DNA of 64,000 nt, from contig OX578137.1 in assembly GCA_951213105.1 (NCBI GenBank), positions 76,359,104-76,423,103 of the forward strand, given 5' to 3'. The first letter of the stretch is position 1. Each line of letters opens with the position of its first letter. Below are positions 49,401-50,599 of this stretch, one piece after another. The position numbers and the translations under genes are program-made. The stretch comes from Amaurobius ferox. Lineage: Eukaryota; Arthropoda; Arachnida; Araneae; Amaurobiidae. Below the pieces are notes generated by a model. That model was given only the letters and a program-made list of their open reading frames with translations. It had not been told where the DNA came from and ran no database searches.

Positions 49401-50497
49401 GTAGAACTCCTAGGAAAAAGTTTCGTTTTCCATTAATATCTTGACAACTCCTGGTCTTAAAAACTCAAAATTTGGACTAAATTTATGGAAGGATATTTCA
49501 AAGCTACTCACAAAATTTCATTAAATTCGGTATAGCTGTTCTCCCGTGATAATGAGACAAATGAAAGTTACGTTTTTTATTAATATCTCGAGAACACCTG
49601 GTTGAAGACCCAGACCGTCCGACTCGTCCGAGGACTTAGAGAAGCTATTTGGACGGCCGGGAGAACACCTGGTTGTAGAAACTCGAAACATAGACTAAAT
49701 TTTAAGTGAGGCTATTTTAAGACTACCCAGCAAATTTGGTTCAGCCGTTCTTCCGTGATGTTAGATCATACATACATACATACATACATACATACATACA
49801 TACTTACTTTTCTTCTTTATATATATATAGAAAACATTTTTTAAGATTGCTATTCACAAATAGTACCATTGTTCTTTGTTCTATAAGTGTCAATAATTAA
49901 TGACACAAAATATTGAGTTGTAAAATATTCTCTGGATTTTTCTATTTTAAACATTGATAGGTCTGAATTAGTGTAATCTTTTAGATCAGAACACCAAACT
50001 AATTTTGTAAAATGTGAATGCATTAATTTTGTAAATATAAAAAAAAATGCACTAATTTTGTAAAATGTGAAAAGCATCCATAAGCTATAAAAATATAGTA
50101 AAAACTATCCCTGATTTGTTTTTTAAATCATTATATTTAATTTCTAAACTTCTTTTATTTAAAAATAAAATAAAATAATTTAAATCAGATAGGTCTTCAG
50201 TATCTTAATAACAAGTGATGTGCCCTATAATCTAATTACGTTTTACTGTGAACTTTAAGAATTCTAGTGAAATCAAAACAAAAATTGTAGTTTTTATTTA
50301 CATTTAATTTTTCTCCAATTTATAACTGAATTTATTTTTCATATTTAGGGAAGCTTGAACCTTTTACCGTGATGTTGTATGAAACCACAGTGGAGAAATG
50401 CCTAAGATGTCGTCGCTTTTTCTCTCCAATGCCTTCTTCATTGTGTAGACGCTGTCTGGCTATTATAAATAATGTTAAAGTAGCATCCGAAATATGA
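1088..50497 (+). CDS. IARS2: Mitochondrial isoleucyl-tRNA synthetase, 23 exons
   Basis: Charges mitochondrial tRNA-Ile with isoleucine in the matrix. Exons: 1088-1264, 4434-4556, 5530-5686, 6449-6597, 6816-6865, 9039-9086, 9306-9367, 11920-12010, 14114-14229, 19859-20031, 20708-20944, 23301-23458, 25182-25284, 27135-27225, 27862-27967, 29649-29751, 31438-31563, 33905-34036, 35153-35259, 36438-36586, 37895-38076, 45971-46112, 50349-50497. They sum to 2,931 nt, i.e. 976 aa plus stop, close to the roughly 1,000-residue animal enzyme. All introns are GT-AG and all phases join. Landmarks: basic N-terminus fit for mitochondrial import; HIGH at about residues 93-96; [10 protein letters not shown] 122-131; editing-domain WTTTPWT 266-272 and HTAPNHG 361-367; [10 protein letters not shown] 488-497; DIWLDSG 564-570; KMSKS 629-633; anticodon-binding helical domain from about 690; zinc finger with Cys945, 948, 960 and 963. 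No active-site residue is visibly lost, so the gene looks functional. The cytosolic IARS1 is excluded because it is a different, longer lineage without this zinc finger. Confidence 0.95.
2412..2552 (+). repeat. Degraded copy of the CCGTCC-tail SINE
   Basis: In + orientation this matches the body and tail of the SINEs at 6035-6320 and 44389-44671, which lie on the - strand. Shared blocks include AGGGGAAGGA, GGTCCCT, GTTCCGGTCTAAATTGG-like sequence and AGTTACCTTACAC. It is diverged, lacks the tRNA-like head, and no target duplication is visible. It is therefore an old partial insertion. Confidence 0.65.
3661..3776. repeat. 60-bp direct tandem duplication
   Basis: Two adjacent units (3661-3720 and 3721-3776) both open with ATAATTTACTGTTTAGTAT and continue through a near-identical GTAGATTATAAAATAT block. 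They differ by a few substitutions and single-base indels. Located in intron 1 of IARS2 with no evident function. Confidence 0.85.
4434..4556 (+). CDS. IARS2: IARS2 exon 2 with HIGH motif (residues 60-100)
   Basis: Encodes the class I synthetase ATP-binding signature [19 protein letters not shown]. The HIGH tetrapeptide is strictly present, while the human mitochondrial enzyme has HVGH. Bounded by cacag| and |gtatat, phase 0 on both sides. Confidence 0.95.
4557..5529 (+). other. IARS2 intron 2
   Basis: A 973-base AT-rich intron. A diverged direct repeat of about 35 bases (GATTGACATRGYCTTGTATTTT near 4734 and 5039) is the only structure seen. Confidence 0.55.
5530..5686 (+). CDS. IARS2: IARS2 exon 3 (residues 101-153)
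   Basis: Encodes the conserved [20 protein letters not shown] block of the Rossmann-fold catalytic domain, which helps form the aminoacyl-adenylate pocket. Ends in phase 1 (AAG AAA G|gtaata). Confidence 0.95.
5805..6385. mobile_element. Tc1/mariner-like MITE, split by a SINE
   Basis: Inverted ends CAGTGCTCCCCCTATTTAAC (left) and the complement of a CAGTGGTCTCCCTGTGTTTA end (right), with TA next to the left end. This fits a non-autonomous element of the Tc1/mariner or pogo class, with TIRs about 70% alike. The SINE at 6035-6320 landed inside it, so the MITE is the older insertion. It has no coding capacity. It lies in intron 3 of IARS2. Confidence 0.6.
6035..6320 (-). mobile_element. tRNA-derived SINE, full length, with TSD
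   Basis: A 286-base retroposon flanked by a perfect 14-base target duplication ACCTTTCATTAAGT (6021-6034 and 6321-6334). Read on the - strand it starts with a tRNA-like head: box A near TAGCCCATTGG and box B GGGTTCGATTCC. It continues with a unique body and ends with a hairpin-forming tail (GGACGG/CCRTCC) and an (AAC)n tract. The head supplies an RNA polymerase III promoter. The AAC tail suggests mobilisation by an RTE-type LINE, which is inference. Confidence 0.88.
6449..6597 (+). CDS. IARS2: IARS2 exon 4 (residues 153-202)
   Basis: Encodes the helical stretch after the [10 protein letters not shown] block, including [16 protein letters not shown], which aligns with the conserved F-x-RWG-x-x-x-DW region of IleRS. 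Enters in phase 1 after cttag and leaves in phase 0. Confidence 0.9.
6816..6865 (+). CDS. IARS2: IARS2 exon 5 (residues 203-218)
   Basis: A small 50-base exon encoding [17 protein letters not shown], the GL(V/I)Y+..KPV(Y/F)WSP motif at the catalytic-to-editing domain transition. Too short for simple ORF detection. Bounded by tctag| and |gtaagt, with exit phase 2. Confidence 0.92.
7035..7213. mobile_element. Small TA-flanked MITE
   Basis: A 179-base element flanked by TA on both sides. Its inverted ends are CAGTAAAACCTGTATGGCCA and the complement of a CAGTTATTTCTGTCAATGAC-type end, with the inner block CCACCT/AGGTGG-like also inverted. Ends and TA target are typical of Tc1/mariner-class non-autonomous elements. 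No coding sequence. Confidence 0.6.
8680..8880. mobile_element. MITE with about 27-bp terminal inverted repeats
   Basis: Ends share CAGCATACRAGGTTGAC followed by WAAAAGTAT in inverted orientation, with 25 of 27 positions matching between the arms. A further imperfect match (GGCAAAT/ATTTGCC) lies inside. The interior of about 145 bases is non-coding. No target duplication is convincing, so the superfamily is open. Confidence 0.7.
9039..9086 (+). CDS. IARS2: IARS2 exon 6 (residues 219-234)
   Basis: A 48-base exon encoding [16 protein letters not shown], the highly conserved [10 protein letters not shown] motif preceding the editing domain. Phase 2 on both sides, bounded by tttag| and |gtaaaa. 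Confidence 0.93.
9306..9367 (+). CDS. IARS2: IARS2 exon 7 (residues 235-255)
   Basis: Encodes [21 protein letters not shown], the S(I/V)YVKF entry strand of the CP1 editing domain. Enters in phase 2, leaves in phase 1 at TTA G|gtaag. Confidence 0.9.
10675..11105. repeat. Three-unit tandem repeat, about 145 bp period
   Basis: Three diverged direct units each contain GAGGTTTTACAGCTGA-like sequence, then ACTTGTGAGGTTGTCTCAA, TGCCCAGTTAGTAGAATGCTT and GCTGGCATTTGAGTCCTCTAG. The AGTTAGTAGAATG and TTTGAGTCC blocks resemble degenerate box A and box B of a tRNA. The unit may therefore be an amplified tRNA-derived SINE piece. Located in intron 7. Confidence 0.7.
11265..11335 (+). repeat. tRNA-like SINE-head fragment (possible)
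   Basis: The sequence GTTAAGTTAGTTGTTAATAG followed about 35 bases later by AGAGATTCAAGTCC resembles box A and box B of a tRNA-derived SINE head. No tail or target duplication is visible and the clover-leaf is not intact. It is not called a functional tRNA. Confidence 0.35.
11920..12010 (+). CDS. IARS2: IARS2 exon 8, editing domain (residues 256-285)
   Basis: Encodes [20 protein letters not shown]. The Thr-rich WTTTPWTLP motif lines the CP1 editing pocket that hydrolyses misacylated Val-tRNA-Ile. Enters in phase 1, leaves in phase 2. Confidence 0.95.
12613..12710. repeat. Two (TG)n microsatellites flanking 54 bp
   Basis: A (TG)12 tract at 12613-12637 and a second (TG)n at about 12693-12710 bracket a short non-repetitive block in intron 8. 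No function is apparent. Confidence 0.85.
13103..13374. mobile_element. Foldback element with about 50-bp inverted arms
   Basis: The left arm (about 13103-13155) and right arm (about 13325-13374) are inverted copies sharing CACCATC, GTGGTTTTATGGTCATT and flanking bases, at roughly 80% identity. They enclose about 170 bases without coding potential. This is a MITE-like foldback; no clear target duplication was found. It lies in intron 8. Confidence 0.7.
13398..13680. repeat. Diverged two-unit tandem repeat, about 150 bp
   Basis: Two direct units share CCTTGTTATG/CCTGTTATG, then TGCTGTAATYCTGAGT, AAACTGTGG-like, ATAAWGCCCTG and GAAGTAAG blocks in the same order. The second unit starts near 13538. 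The copies differ widely, so the duplication is old. Confidence 0.6.
14114..14229 (+). CDS. IARS2: IARS2 exon 9 (residues 286-324)
   Basis: Encodes [24 protein letters not shown], the Y-x-(V/I)-(V/I) and YLVA(E/A)D strands of the editing domain. Joins exon 8 as AT|G and exits in phase 1. Confidence 0.9.
14511..15395 (-). mobile_element. Non-autonomous Helitron, degenerate 5' end
   Basis: On the - strand its 3' terminus is CTAG, preceded on the + strand by A, as expected for insertion between A and T. Its far end (about 15200-15390) matches the terminal region of the better preserved Helitron at 48395-49831: TTAATATCTCGACAAC, GACTCGAAGCATGGATTAAA and CTGTTCTCCCGTGAT-type blocks, followed by CA-rich microsatellite. 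No helicase fragment was recognised in this copy. Confidence 0.65.
15013..15053. repeat. Perfect 17-bp inverted repeat
   Basis: AATGCAATTCCAATAAA (15013-15029) and its exact complement (15037-15053) are separated by 7 bases. They would form a strong hairpin in RNA or single-stranded DNA. It sits inside the Helitron in intron 9; role unknown. Confidence 0.85.
17765..18154 (+). pseudogene. Short ORF inside hAT element, N-terminal remnant?
   Basis: A 129-residue frame from the ATG at 17765 to TAA. It opens with a Ser/Thr/Lys-rich segment ([14 protein letters not shown]) and has an imperfect repeat of DDNS(I/E)-(E/G)(S/T)(Q/R) near residues 50-75. A Phe/His-containing tail follows. Low-complexity Ser-rich leaders followed by TTF- or MYM-type domains are typical of hAT transposases, so this may be a transposase N-terminus cut off before its catalytic domain. 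No zinc finger or DDE motif can be seen, and the identity is inference from context. Confidence 0.4.
18981..19020. repeat. (TA)n microsatellite
   Basis: A nearly pure TA run of about 40 bases inside the hAT element. A shorter run lies at 19219-19244. Confidence 0.9.
19859..20031 (+). CDS. IARS2: IARS2 exon 10, editing domain (residues 325-382)
   Basis: Encodes [30 protein letters not shown]. This is the [13 protein letters not shown] signature that contains the catalytic Asp of the editing site (Asp369 or Asp370). Enters in phase 1 after tgtag, exits in phase 0. Confidence 0.96.
20225..20310. repeat. 24-bp minisatellite, about 3.5 copies
   Basis: AAGTTTATATACGTATGATG plus TGTT is repeated at 20225, 20249 and 20273 (one or two changes), followed by a partial unit. 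Each unit contains the palindrome ATACGTAT. Located in intron 10. Confidence 0.9.
20708..20944 (+). CDS. IARS2: IARS2 exon 11 (residues 383-461)
   Basis: The longest exon. It encodes the end of the editing domain ([10 protein letters not shown]) and the return to the catalytic core with [12 protein letters not shown] (431-442) and HQWFI (447-451). Bounded by aatag| and |gtaatt, phase 0 on both sides. Confidence 0.95.
21790..21985 (+). mobile_element. tRNA-derived SINE (GTTCCGCC family)
   Basis: A tRNA-like head with GGCTAAGCAGTCAGAGG (box A region) and TAGATTCAAGTTCCGCC (box B region). It is followed by ATGGATGTTGTG and TTCTGCCC, shared with the clearer copy at 63201-63439. No target duplication is convincing, so the ends are approximate. 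Confidence 0.65.
22053..22245. mobile_element. Foldback MITE, about 90-bp arms, TA target
   Basis: Almost the whole element is a long inverted repeat. The left arm (22053-22142) and right arm (22155-22245) share CARTGYRGCATA, CAAGGATATATTGAA-type, AAACAG and AAAGACAAAATGAG blocks. TA flanks both sides. This is a Tc1/mariner-like palindromic MITE without coding capacity. Confidence 0.75.
23301..23458 (+). CDS. IARS2: IARS2 exon 12 (residues 462-513)
   Basis: Encodes [23 protein letters not shown], the (D/R)WC(I/V)SRQR.WGVPIP signature of the catalytic domain. Enters in phase 0 after tttag and leaves in phase 2. Confidence 0.96.
23459..25181 (+). other. IARS2 intron 12, nothing recognised
   Basis: A 1.7-kb AT-rich intron with homopolymer A and T runs. 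No mobile-element ends or credible coding frame were seen. Confidence 0.5.
25182..25284 (+). CDS. IARS2: IARS2 exon 13 (residues 514-548)
   Basis: Encodes [29 protein letters not shown]. This aligns with the helix and (D/S)(I/A)WW...LLP segment between the SRQR and DIWFDSG motifs of IleRS. Joins exon 12 as AG|G and exits in phase 0. Confidence 0.92.
25285..27134 (+). other. IARS2 intron 13, nothing recognised
   Basis: A 1.85-kb AT-rich intron. Two overlapping open frames at 26117-26489 have no homology or splice context and are probably chance. Confidence 0.5.
27135..27225 (+). CDS. IARS2: IARS2 exon 14 (residues 549-578)
   Basis: Encodes [21 protein letters not shown], the conserved D(I/V)(L/M)D(I/V)W(F/L)DSG.SW motif. 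Enters in phase 0, exits in phase 1. Confidence 0.95.
27226..27861 (+). other. IARS2 intron 14, nothing recognised
   Basis: A 636-base intron, AT-rich, without recognisable elements. A - strand open frame across 27412-27630 has no support. Confidence 0.5.
27862..27967 (+). CDS. IARS2: IARS2 exon 15 (residues 579-613)
   Basis: Encodes [27 protein letters not shown], the (D/E)Q.RGWF.SSL..S motif near the Ile-binding pocket. Enters in phase 1, exits in phase 2. Confidence 0.95.
27968..29648 (+). other. IARS2 intron 15, nothing recognised
   Basis: A 1.7-kb AT-rich intron with no identifiable element. Only a small local repeat of ATTCATARTCATTCAAG near 29185-29240 was noted. Confidence 0.5.
29649..29751 (+). 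CDS. IARS2: IARS2 exon 16 with KMSKS loop (residues 614-648)
   Basis: Encodes [25 protein letters not shown]. The KMSKS loop (629-633), which positions ATP and the tRNA 3' end, is perfectly conserved. Joins exon 15 as AA|G and exits in phase 0 at AAG|gtaatc. Confidence 0.97.
29834..30518. mobile_element. piggyBac-type MITE at TTAA
   Basis: A 685-base element with TTAA on both sides (29830-29833 and 30519-30522). Its short inverted ends are CCCTTTCGGGAC and CCATTTCGCGAC. TTAA targeting and CC-starting TIRs are diagnostic of piggyBac-class transposons. The ends are GC- and CpG-rich, unlike the AT-rich centre. No transposase frame is present. It lies 82 bases after the exon 16 donor site. Confidence 0.8.
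30787..31245. repeat. Two-unit direct repeat, 234-bp period
   Basis: Two tandem units share CTGCAAAAAATCACAAAA, then TTCCCAAATTTTAAATTATA and GAGTTCTTGCATTTT, at roughly 85% identity. Both run to the CTGTCTAATAAAT block. The duplication lies entirely in intron 16, downstream of the piggyBac MITE. Confidence 0.85.
31438..31563 (+). CDS. IARS2: IARS2 exon 17 (residues 649-690)
   Basis: Encodes [32 protein letters not shown], the YGAD(V/I)LRWWVAS motif that ends the catalytic core and leads into the anticodon-binding domain. Phase 0 on both sides. Confidence 0.95.
31564..33904 (+). other. IARS2 intron 17
   Basis: A 2.3-kb intron. It contains a duplicated hairpin block (33305-33547). A stretch near 32450-32650 (CTGTCTGTCTGTTCATCATG and following) has the look of a dispersed arthropod repeat, but no boundaries could be set. 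Confidence 0.5.
33305..33547. repeat. Duplicated hairpin block
   Basis: Two direct copies, about 33310-33374 and 33478-33547, share AATAAATTATTRTAGTATTG and ATCACCACTGAATG. In the first copy GTGATAATT and AATTATCAC form a perfect inverted repeat around 4 bases; in the second the right stem has a mismatch. Confidence 0.75.
33905..34036 (+). CDS. IARS2: IARS2 exon 18 (residues 691-734)
   Basis: Encodes [20 protein letters not shown] and the D-x-Y-x-L-H helix. This is the (L/F)RNTLRFLLGN signature of the IleRS anticodon-binding domain. Phase 0 on both sides. Confidence 0.95.
34037..35152 (+). other. IARS2 intron 18
   Basis: A 1.1-kb intron. A GC-richer block near 34400-34550 stands out but matches nothing I recognise. 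The polypyrimidine tract at the 3' end is an uninterrupted run of 20 T (35131-35150) directly before the AG. Confidence 0.55.
35153..35259 (+). CDS. IARS2: IARS2 exon 19 (residues 735-769)
   Basis: Encodes [32 protein letters not shown]. This is the Y..Y.F..V...(I/L)..F...(L/V)S.FY....KDR helix bundle of the anticodon-binding domain. Enters in phase 0, exits in phase 2. Confidence 0.95.
35557..36029. mobile_element. hAT-like MITE
   Basis: The left end CAGTGATCCCTAAATAAGG and the complement of the right end (CAGTGATTTCCAACCTTTTTG) are inverted and match the common hAT terminus CAGTGRTYYCCAA. The inner right end includes a GCGGAACGC block, also usual in such elements. Flanking octamers match at only 5 of 8 positions, so the insertion is old. 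It lies in intron 19. Confidence 0.6.
36438..36586 (+). CDS. IARS2: IARS2 exon 20 (residues 770-819)
   Basis: Encodes [46 protein letters not shown]. The R.SCQT and (A/C)P(I/H)L.H.AEE motifs place it in the anticodon-binding domain. Joins exon 19 as AG|A and exits in phase 1. Confidence 0.95.
36587..37894 (+). other. IARS2 intron 20, nothing recognised
   Basis: A 1.3-kb AT-rich intron. A perfect 13-base inverted repeat, ACTGTCTTAATTA / TAATTAAGACAGT (about 36725-36755), is the only structure noted. Confidence 0.55.
37895..38076 (+). CDS. IARS2: IARS2 exon 21 (residues 820-880)
   Basis: Encodes SVF.T-like [13 protein letters not shown] and the following helices with [24 protein letters not shown]. 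This is the C-terminal region after the anticodon-binding bundle. Enters in phase 1 after tttag, exits in phase 0. Confidence 0.93.
38603..38828. mobile_element. 226-bp hAT MITE, perfect 8-bp TSD
   Basis: Target duplication GTTTAGAC is perfect (38595-38602 and 38829-38836). The inverted ends CAGTGTTTTTCGAAC and CAGTATTTTTCAAAA are hAT-like. The interior has GTCGCGGAACTCTTG and CAGAACCCCGGAGTTCTGTG, the degenerate tandem pattern common in short hAT MITEs of arthropods. Non-coding. Confidence 0.85.
40421..40577. repeat. TA/CA/TG compound microsatellite
   Basis: About 155 bases of alternating purine-pyrimidine: (TA)n, (CA)n, (TA)n, then interspersed ATGTATAT units. All six frames give Tyr/Ile/His/Cys low-complexity frames, which are not genes. 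Such DNA readily adopts cruciform or Z-form structures. Confidence 0.95.
40795..41045 (-). repeat. SINE-like tRNA-derived block, left of PLE pair
   Basis: On the - strand this contains GTTGCCATTGGTGG (box A-like) followed by AGGGGTCACAATCC (box B-like), and it ends in TATATATACACATATATAT-type microsatellite. About 85 bases around 40953-41038 align in inverted orientation, at roughly 65-70%, with the block at 45685-45775. It may be a tRNA-derived SINE or a terminal part of the Penelope-like unit. Confidence 0.5.
41315..42664 (+). CDS. Penelope-like reverse transcriptase, copy 1 (5'-truncated)
   Basis: Open from 41315 (after a TGA) to TAA. From the GTG at 41369 it reads 431 residues. The N-terminal [12 protein letters not shown] block followed by a KGTKFR motif is the hallmark entry of Penelope-like RTs. 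RT core, counting from 41369: [13 protein letters not shown] (166-178); YDFQDLF with catalytic Asp236 (motif A); GVPMGGGCS (296-304); FIDD at 330-333 (motif C, YxDD variant); YLDIS (371-375). The frame stops in an AT-rich minisatellite about 40 residues before the end of copy 2. No GIY-YIG endonuclease domain and no N-terminal region are present. RT of a retrotransposon in sense orientation within an IARS2 intron. FIDD instead of YIDD is unusual but keeps both Asp. Confidence 0.82.
   Translation, partial: THRKLYYVPFIDDDHKHIVTGDLNVINTSQLRKAFDKGTKFRSEEFHDIYGNYYKELKEFIYNIAIKYSLPMNAFDEWRDRVNFQFRRFYQPSIQKREESNVNRDELNDLWNKYAVTYTDKAASNFTFTCIAYYMKILKESYQDEEIYKKLNVQHNEINNRICALHKRIGIDLKHIRYPYLVLIPKLHKKPVKFRPVTVAFKTYTTRANTLLKSYLQPVMNHISKNGSVMIKNSDQVLGILNKLPANQLYRSYDFQDLFSNINLEDLYSILTQIHETFELQQSVTIQKFKHVLDIVLYENILYNGTEYYKQIKGVPMGGGCSTLLANLYLHHYEQGNHFINEMVYFRFIDDILIAYENTGDGYEFDFSFYPGCLNLIENISDKTKAINYLDISIHLTPSKTTYYTIYDKRRQYSFRIHYIINWYSNLSIRIFRNIVINHFKRSEKMHSY
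42657..42720. repeat. AT-rich minisatellite (TATTAATAAATATAG)n
   Basis: About four imperfect units directly at and after the stop codon of RT copy 1. Expansion here probably replaced the original C-terminal codons of that copy. Confidence 0.85.
42721..43238 (+). other. Spacer between the two PLE copies
   Basis: Non-coding. Contains a stem-loop at about 42947-42965 (CGACAAA/TTTTGTCG) immediately followed by AAA, discussed in the findings. It ends in a TA run that abuts copy 2. It may be the 3' UTR of copy 1, but no poly(A) or target duplication is seen. Confidence 0.5.
43239..45415 (+). pseudogene. Penelope-like reverse transcriptase, copy 2, split by SINE
   Basis: Open frame from 43239 (after a TAA) to the TGA at 45413, interrupted only by the SINE at 44389-44671. 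Frame phase is the same at both copies of the target duplication, so apart from the insertion the frame is undamaged. It would encode roughly 625 residues. Order: N-terminal region with [13 protein letters not shown], a CSCH motif ([10 protein letters not shown]), SDLSVI and [19 protein letters not shown] before the insertion. FDFRDLYNN (motif A), [13 protein letters not shown] (motif C), NYLDLCI and a C-terminal [10 protein letters not shown] helix follow it. No GIY-YIG domain is seen. It resembles copy 1 at about half of its residues, so the two are distinct families rather than a recent duplication. Confidence 0.82.
44389..44671 (-). mobile_element. tRNA-derived SINE inside RT copy 2
   Basis: A 283-base full-length SINE of the same family as 6035-6320 (about 93% alike by eye), flanked by a 10-base target duplication AATGTGGTGT (44379-44388 and 44672-44681). 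Head on the right (box A TAGCCCATTGG-like, box B GGGTTCGATTCC on the - strand), hairpin tail and short (AAC) tract on the left. It disrupts the Penelope-like RT and is therefore younger than that element. Confidence 0.9.
45640..45875 (+). repeat. SINE-like tRNA-derived block, right of PLE pair
   Basis: Contains TTAAAGCATTGCTTAACCAG and GGGGGTCACAACTCCCC, a tRNA-like box A/box B layout, and ends in TATATATGTATGTGTGTG microsatellite. It is the inverted counterpart of the block at 40795-41045. Seen together, the two bracket the Penelope-like pair. Confidence 0.5.
45971..46112 (+). CDS. IARS2: IARS2 exon 22 (residues 881-927)
   Basis: Encodes an acidic, poorly conserved C-terminal segment ([21 protein letters not shown] and following) that links the anticodon-binding domain to the zinc finger. 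Frame and phase fit exons 21 and 23 exactly. Exit phase 1 at GAA G|gtttg, a weaker donor. Confidence 0.88.
46736..46975. repeat. Recent tandem duplication, about 120-bp period
   Basis: Two direct units share TTAAAAAGTTTCTTGGAA, GGGGAGAACTAACAGTAAGG and GACTTTAATTTAATG with very few differences. The identity of about 95% suggests a recent event. Confidence 0.9.
48849..49193 (-). pseudogene. Helitron PIF1-like helicase, C-terminal remnant
   Basis: A 114-codon frame whose conserved part reads [20 protein letters not shown], then [18 protein letters not shown] and a run of [17 protein letters not shown]. This string of motifs characterises the region before the final helicase motifs of Helitron RepHel proteins, which unwind DNA during rolling-circle transposition. 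The upstream Rep nuclease, the Walker motifs and the downstream A-x-TINK(A/S)QG motif are all absent, so this is a decayed fragment. Confidence 0.85.
49605..49660 (-). mobile_element. 56-bp SINE-tail insertion with 15-bp TSD
   Basis: An insertion of only the hairpin tail of the SINE family above (AGACCCAGACCGTCCGA ... TTTGGACGGCCGG). It is bracketed by a perfect 15-base duplication GAGAACACCTGGTTG (49590-49604 and 49661-49675) of Helitron sequence. It is therefore an extremely 5'-truncated retroposition or a separate minimal element. The outer CCGTCC/GGACGG stem is intact while the loop differs from the full-length copies. Confidence 0.85.
49767..49803. repeat. (CATA)n microsatellite
   Basis: About nine CATA units inside the Helitron near its 5' terminus. 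Confidence 0.95.
50349..50497 (+). CDS. IARS2: IARS2 exon 23 with C-terminal zinc finger (residues 928-976)
   Basis: Encodes KCLRCRRFF, an 11-residue spacer and LCRRCLAII, a CxxC-x11-CxxC zinc ribbon (FPG/IleRS type) found at the C-terminus of bacterial-type and mitochondrial IleRS. Joins exon 22 as G|GG; stop TGA at 50495-50497. Confidence 0.95.
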
Positions 50498-50587
50498 ATG
50501 AACTTAAAATGTAACAAAACAAAAAGTACTTTTTATATGTAGTGTAATATTTTATTTATTTTGTACAGACTTGAATTTGTAAATATA

Positions 50588-50593
50588 ATTAAA
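50588..50593 (+). terminator. Possible IARS2 polyadenylation signal (ATTAAA)
   Basis: The variant signal ATTAAA lies 91 bases after the stop codon in AT-rich sequence. The nearest canonical AATAAA is farther down (about 50903). The choice is inference. Confidence 0.35.
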
Positions 50594-50599
50594 CTACAC

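Larger units (their letters stand above)
48395..49831 (-). mobile_element. Helitron fragment with canonical termini
   Basis: On the - strand the 5' end reads TCTATATATATATAAAGAAG and the 3' end is CTAG, preceded by a CCTG...CAGG hairpin. Both are typical Helitron termini. An A precedes CTAG on the + strand, as expected. The element carries the helicase remnant at 48849-49193, a (CATA)n tract near its 5' end, and an inserted SINE tail (49605-49660). Most of the Rep/helicase protein is missing, so it is non-autonomous. Confidence 0.8.
46113..50348 (+). other. IARS2 intron 22
   Basis: A 4.2-kb intron. It contains a tandem duplication (46736-46975) and a Helitron with helicase remains (48395-49831) into which a 56-bp SINE tail has inserted. 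The region 47000-48390 is AT-rich with a G10 run (about 47905-47916) and nothing else recognised. Confidence 0.6.
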
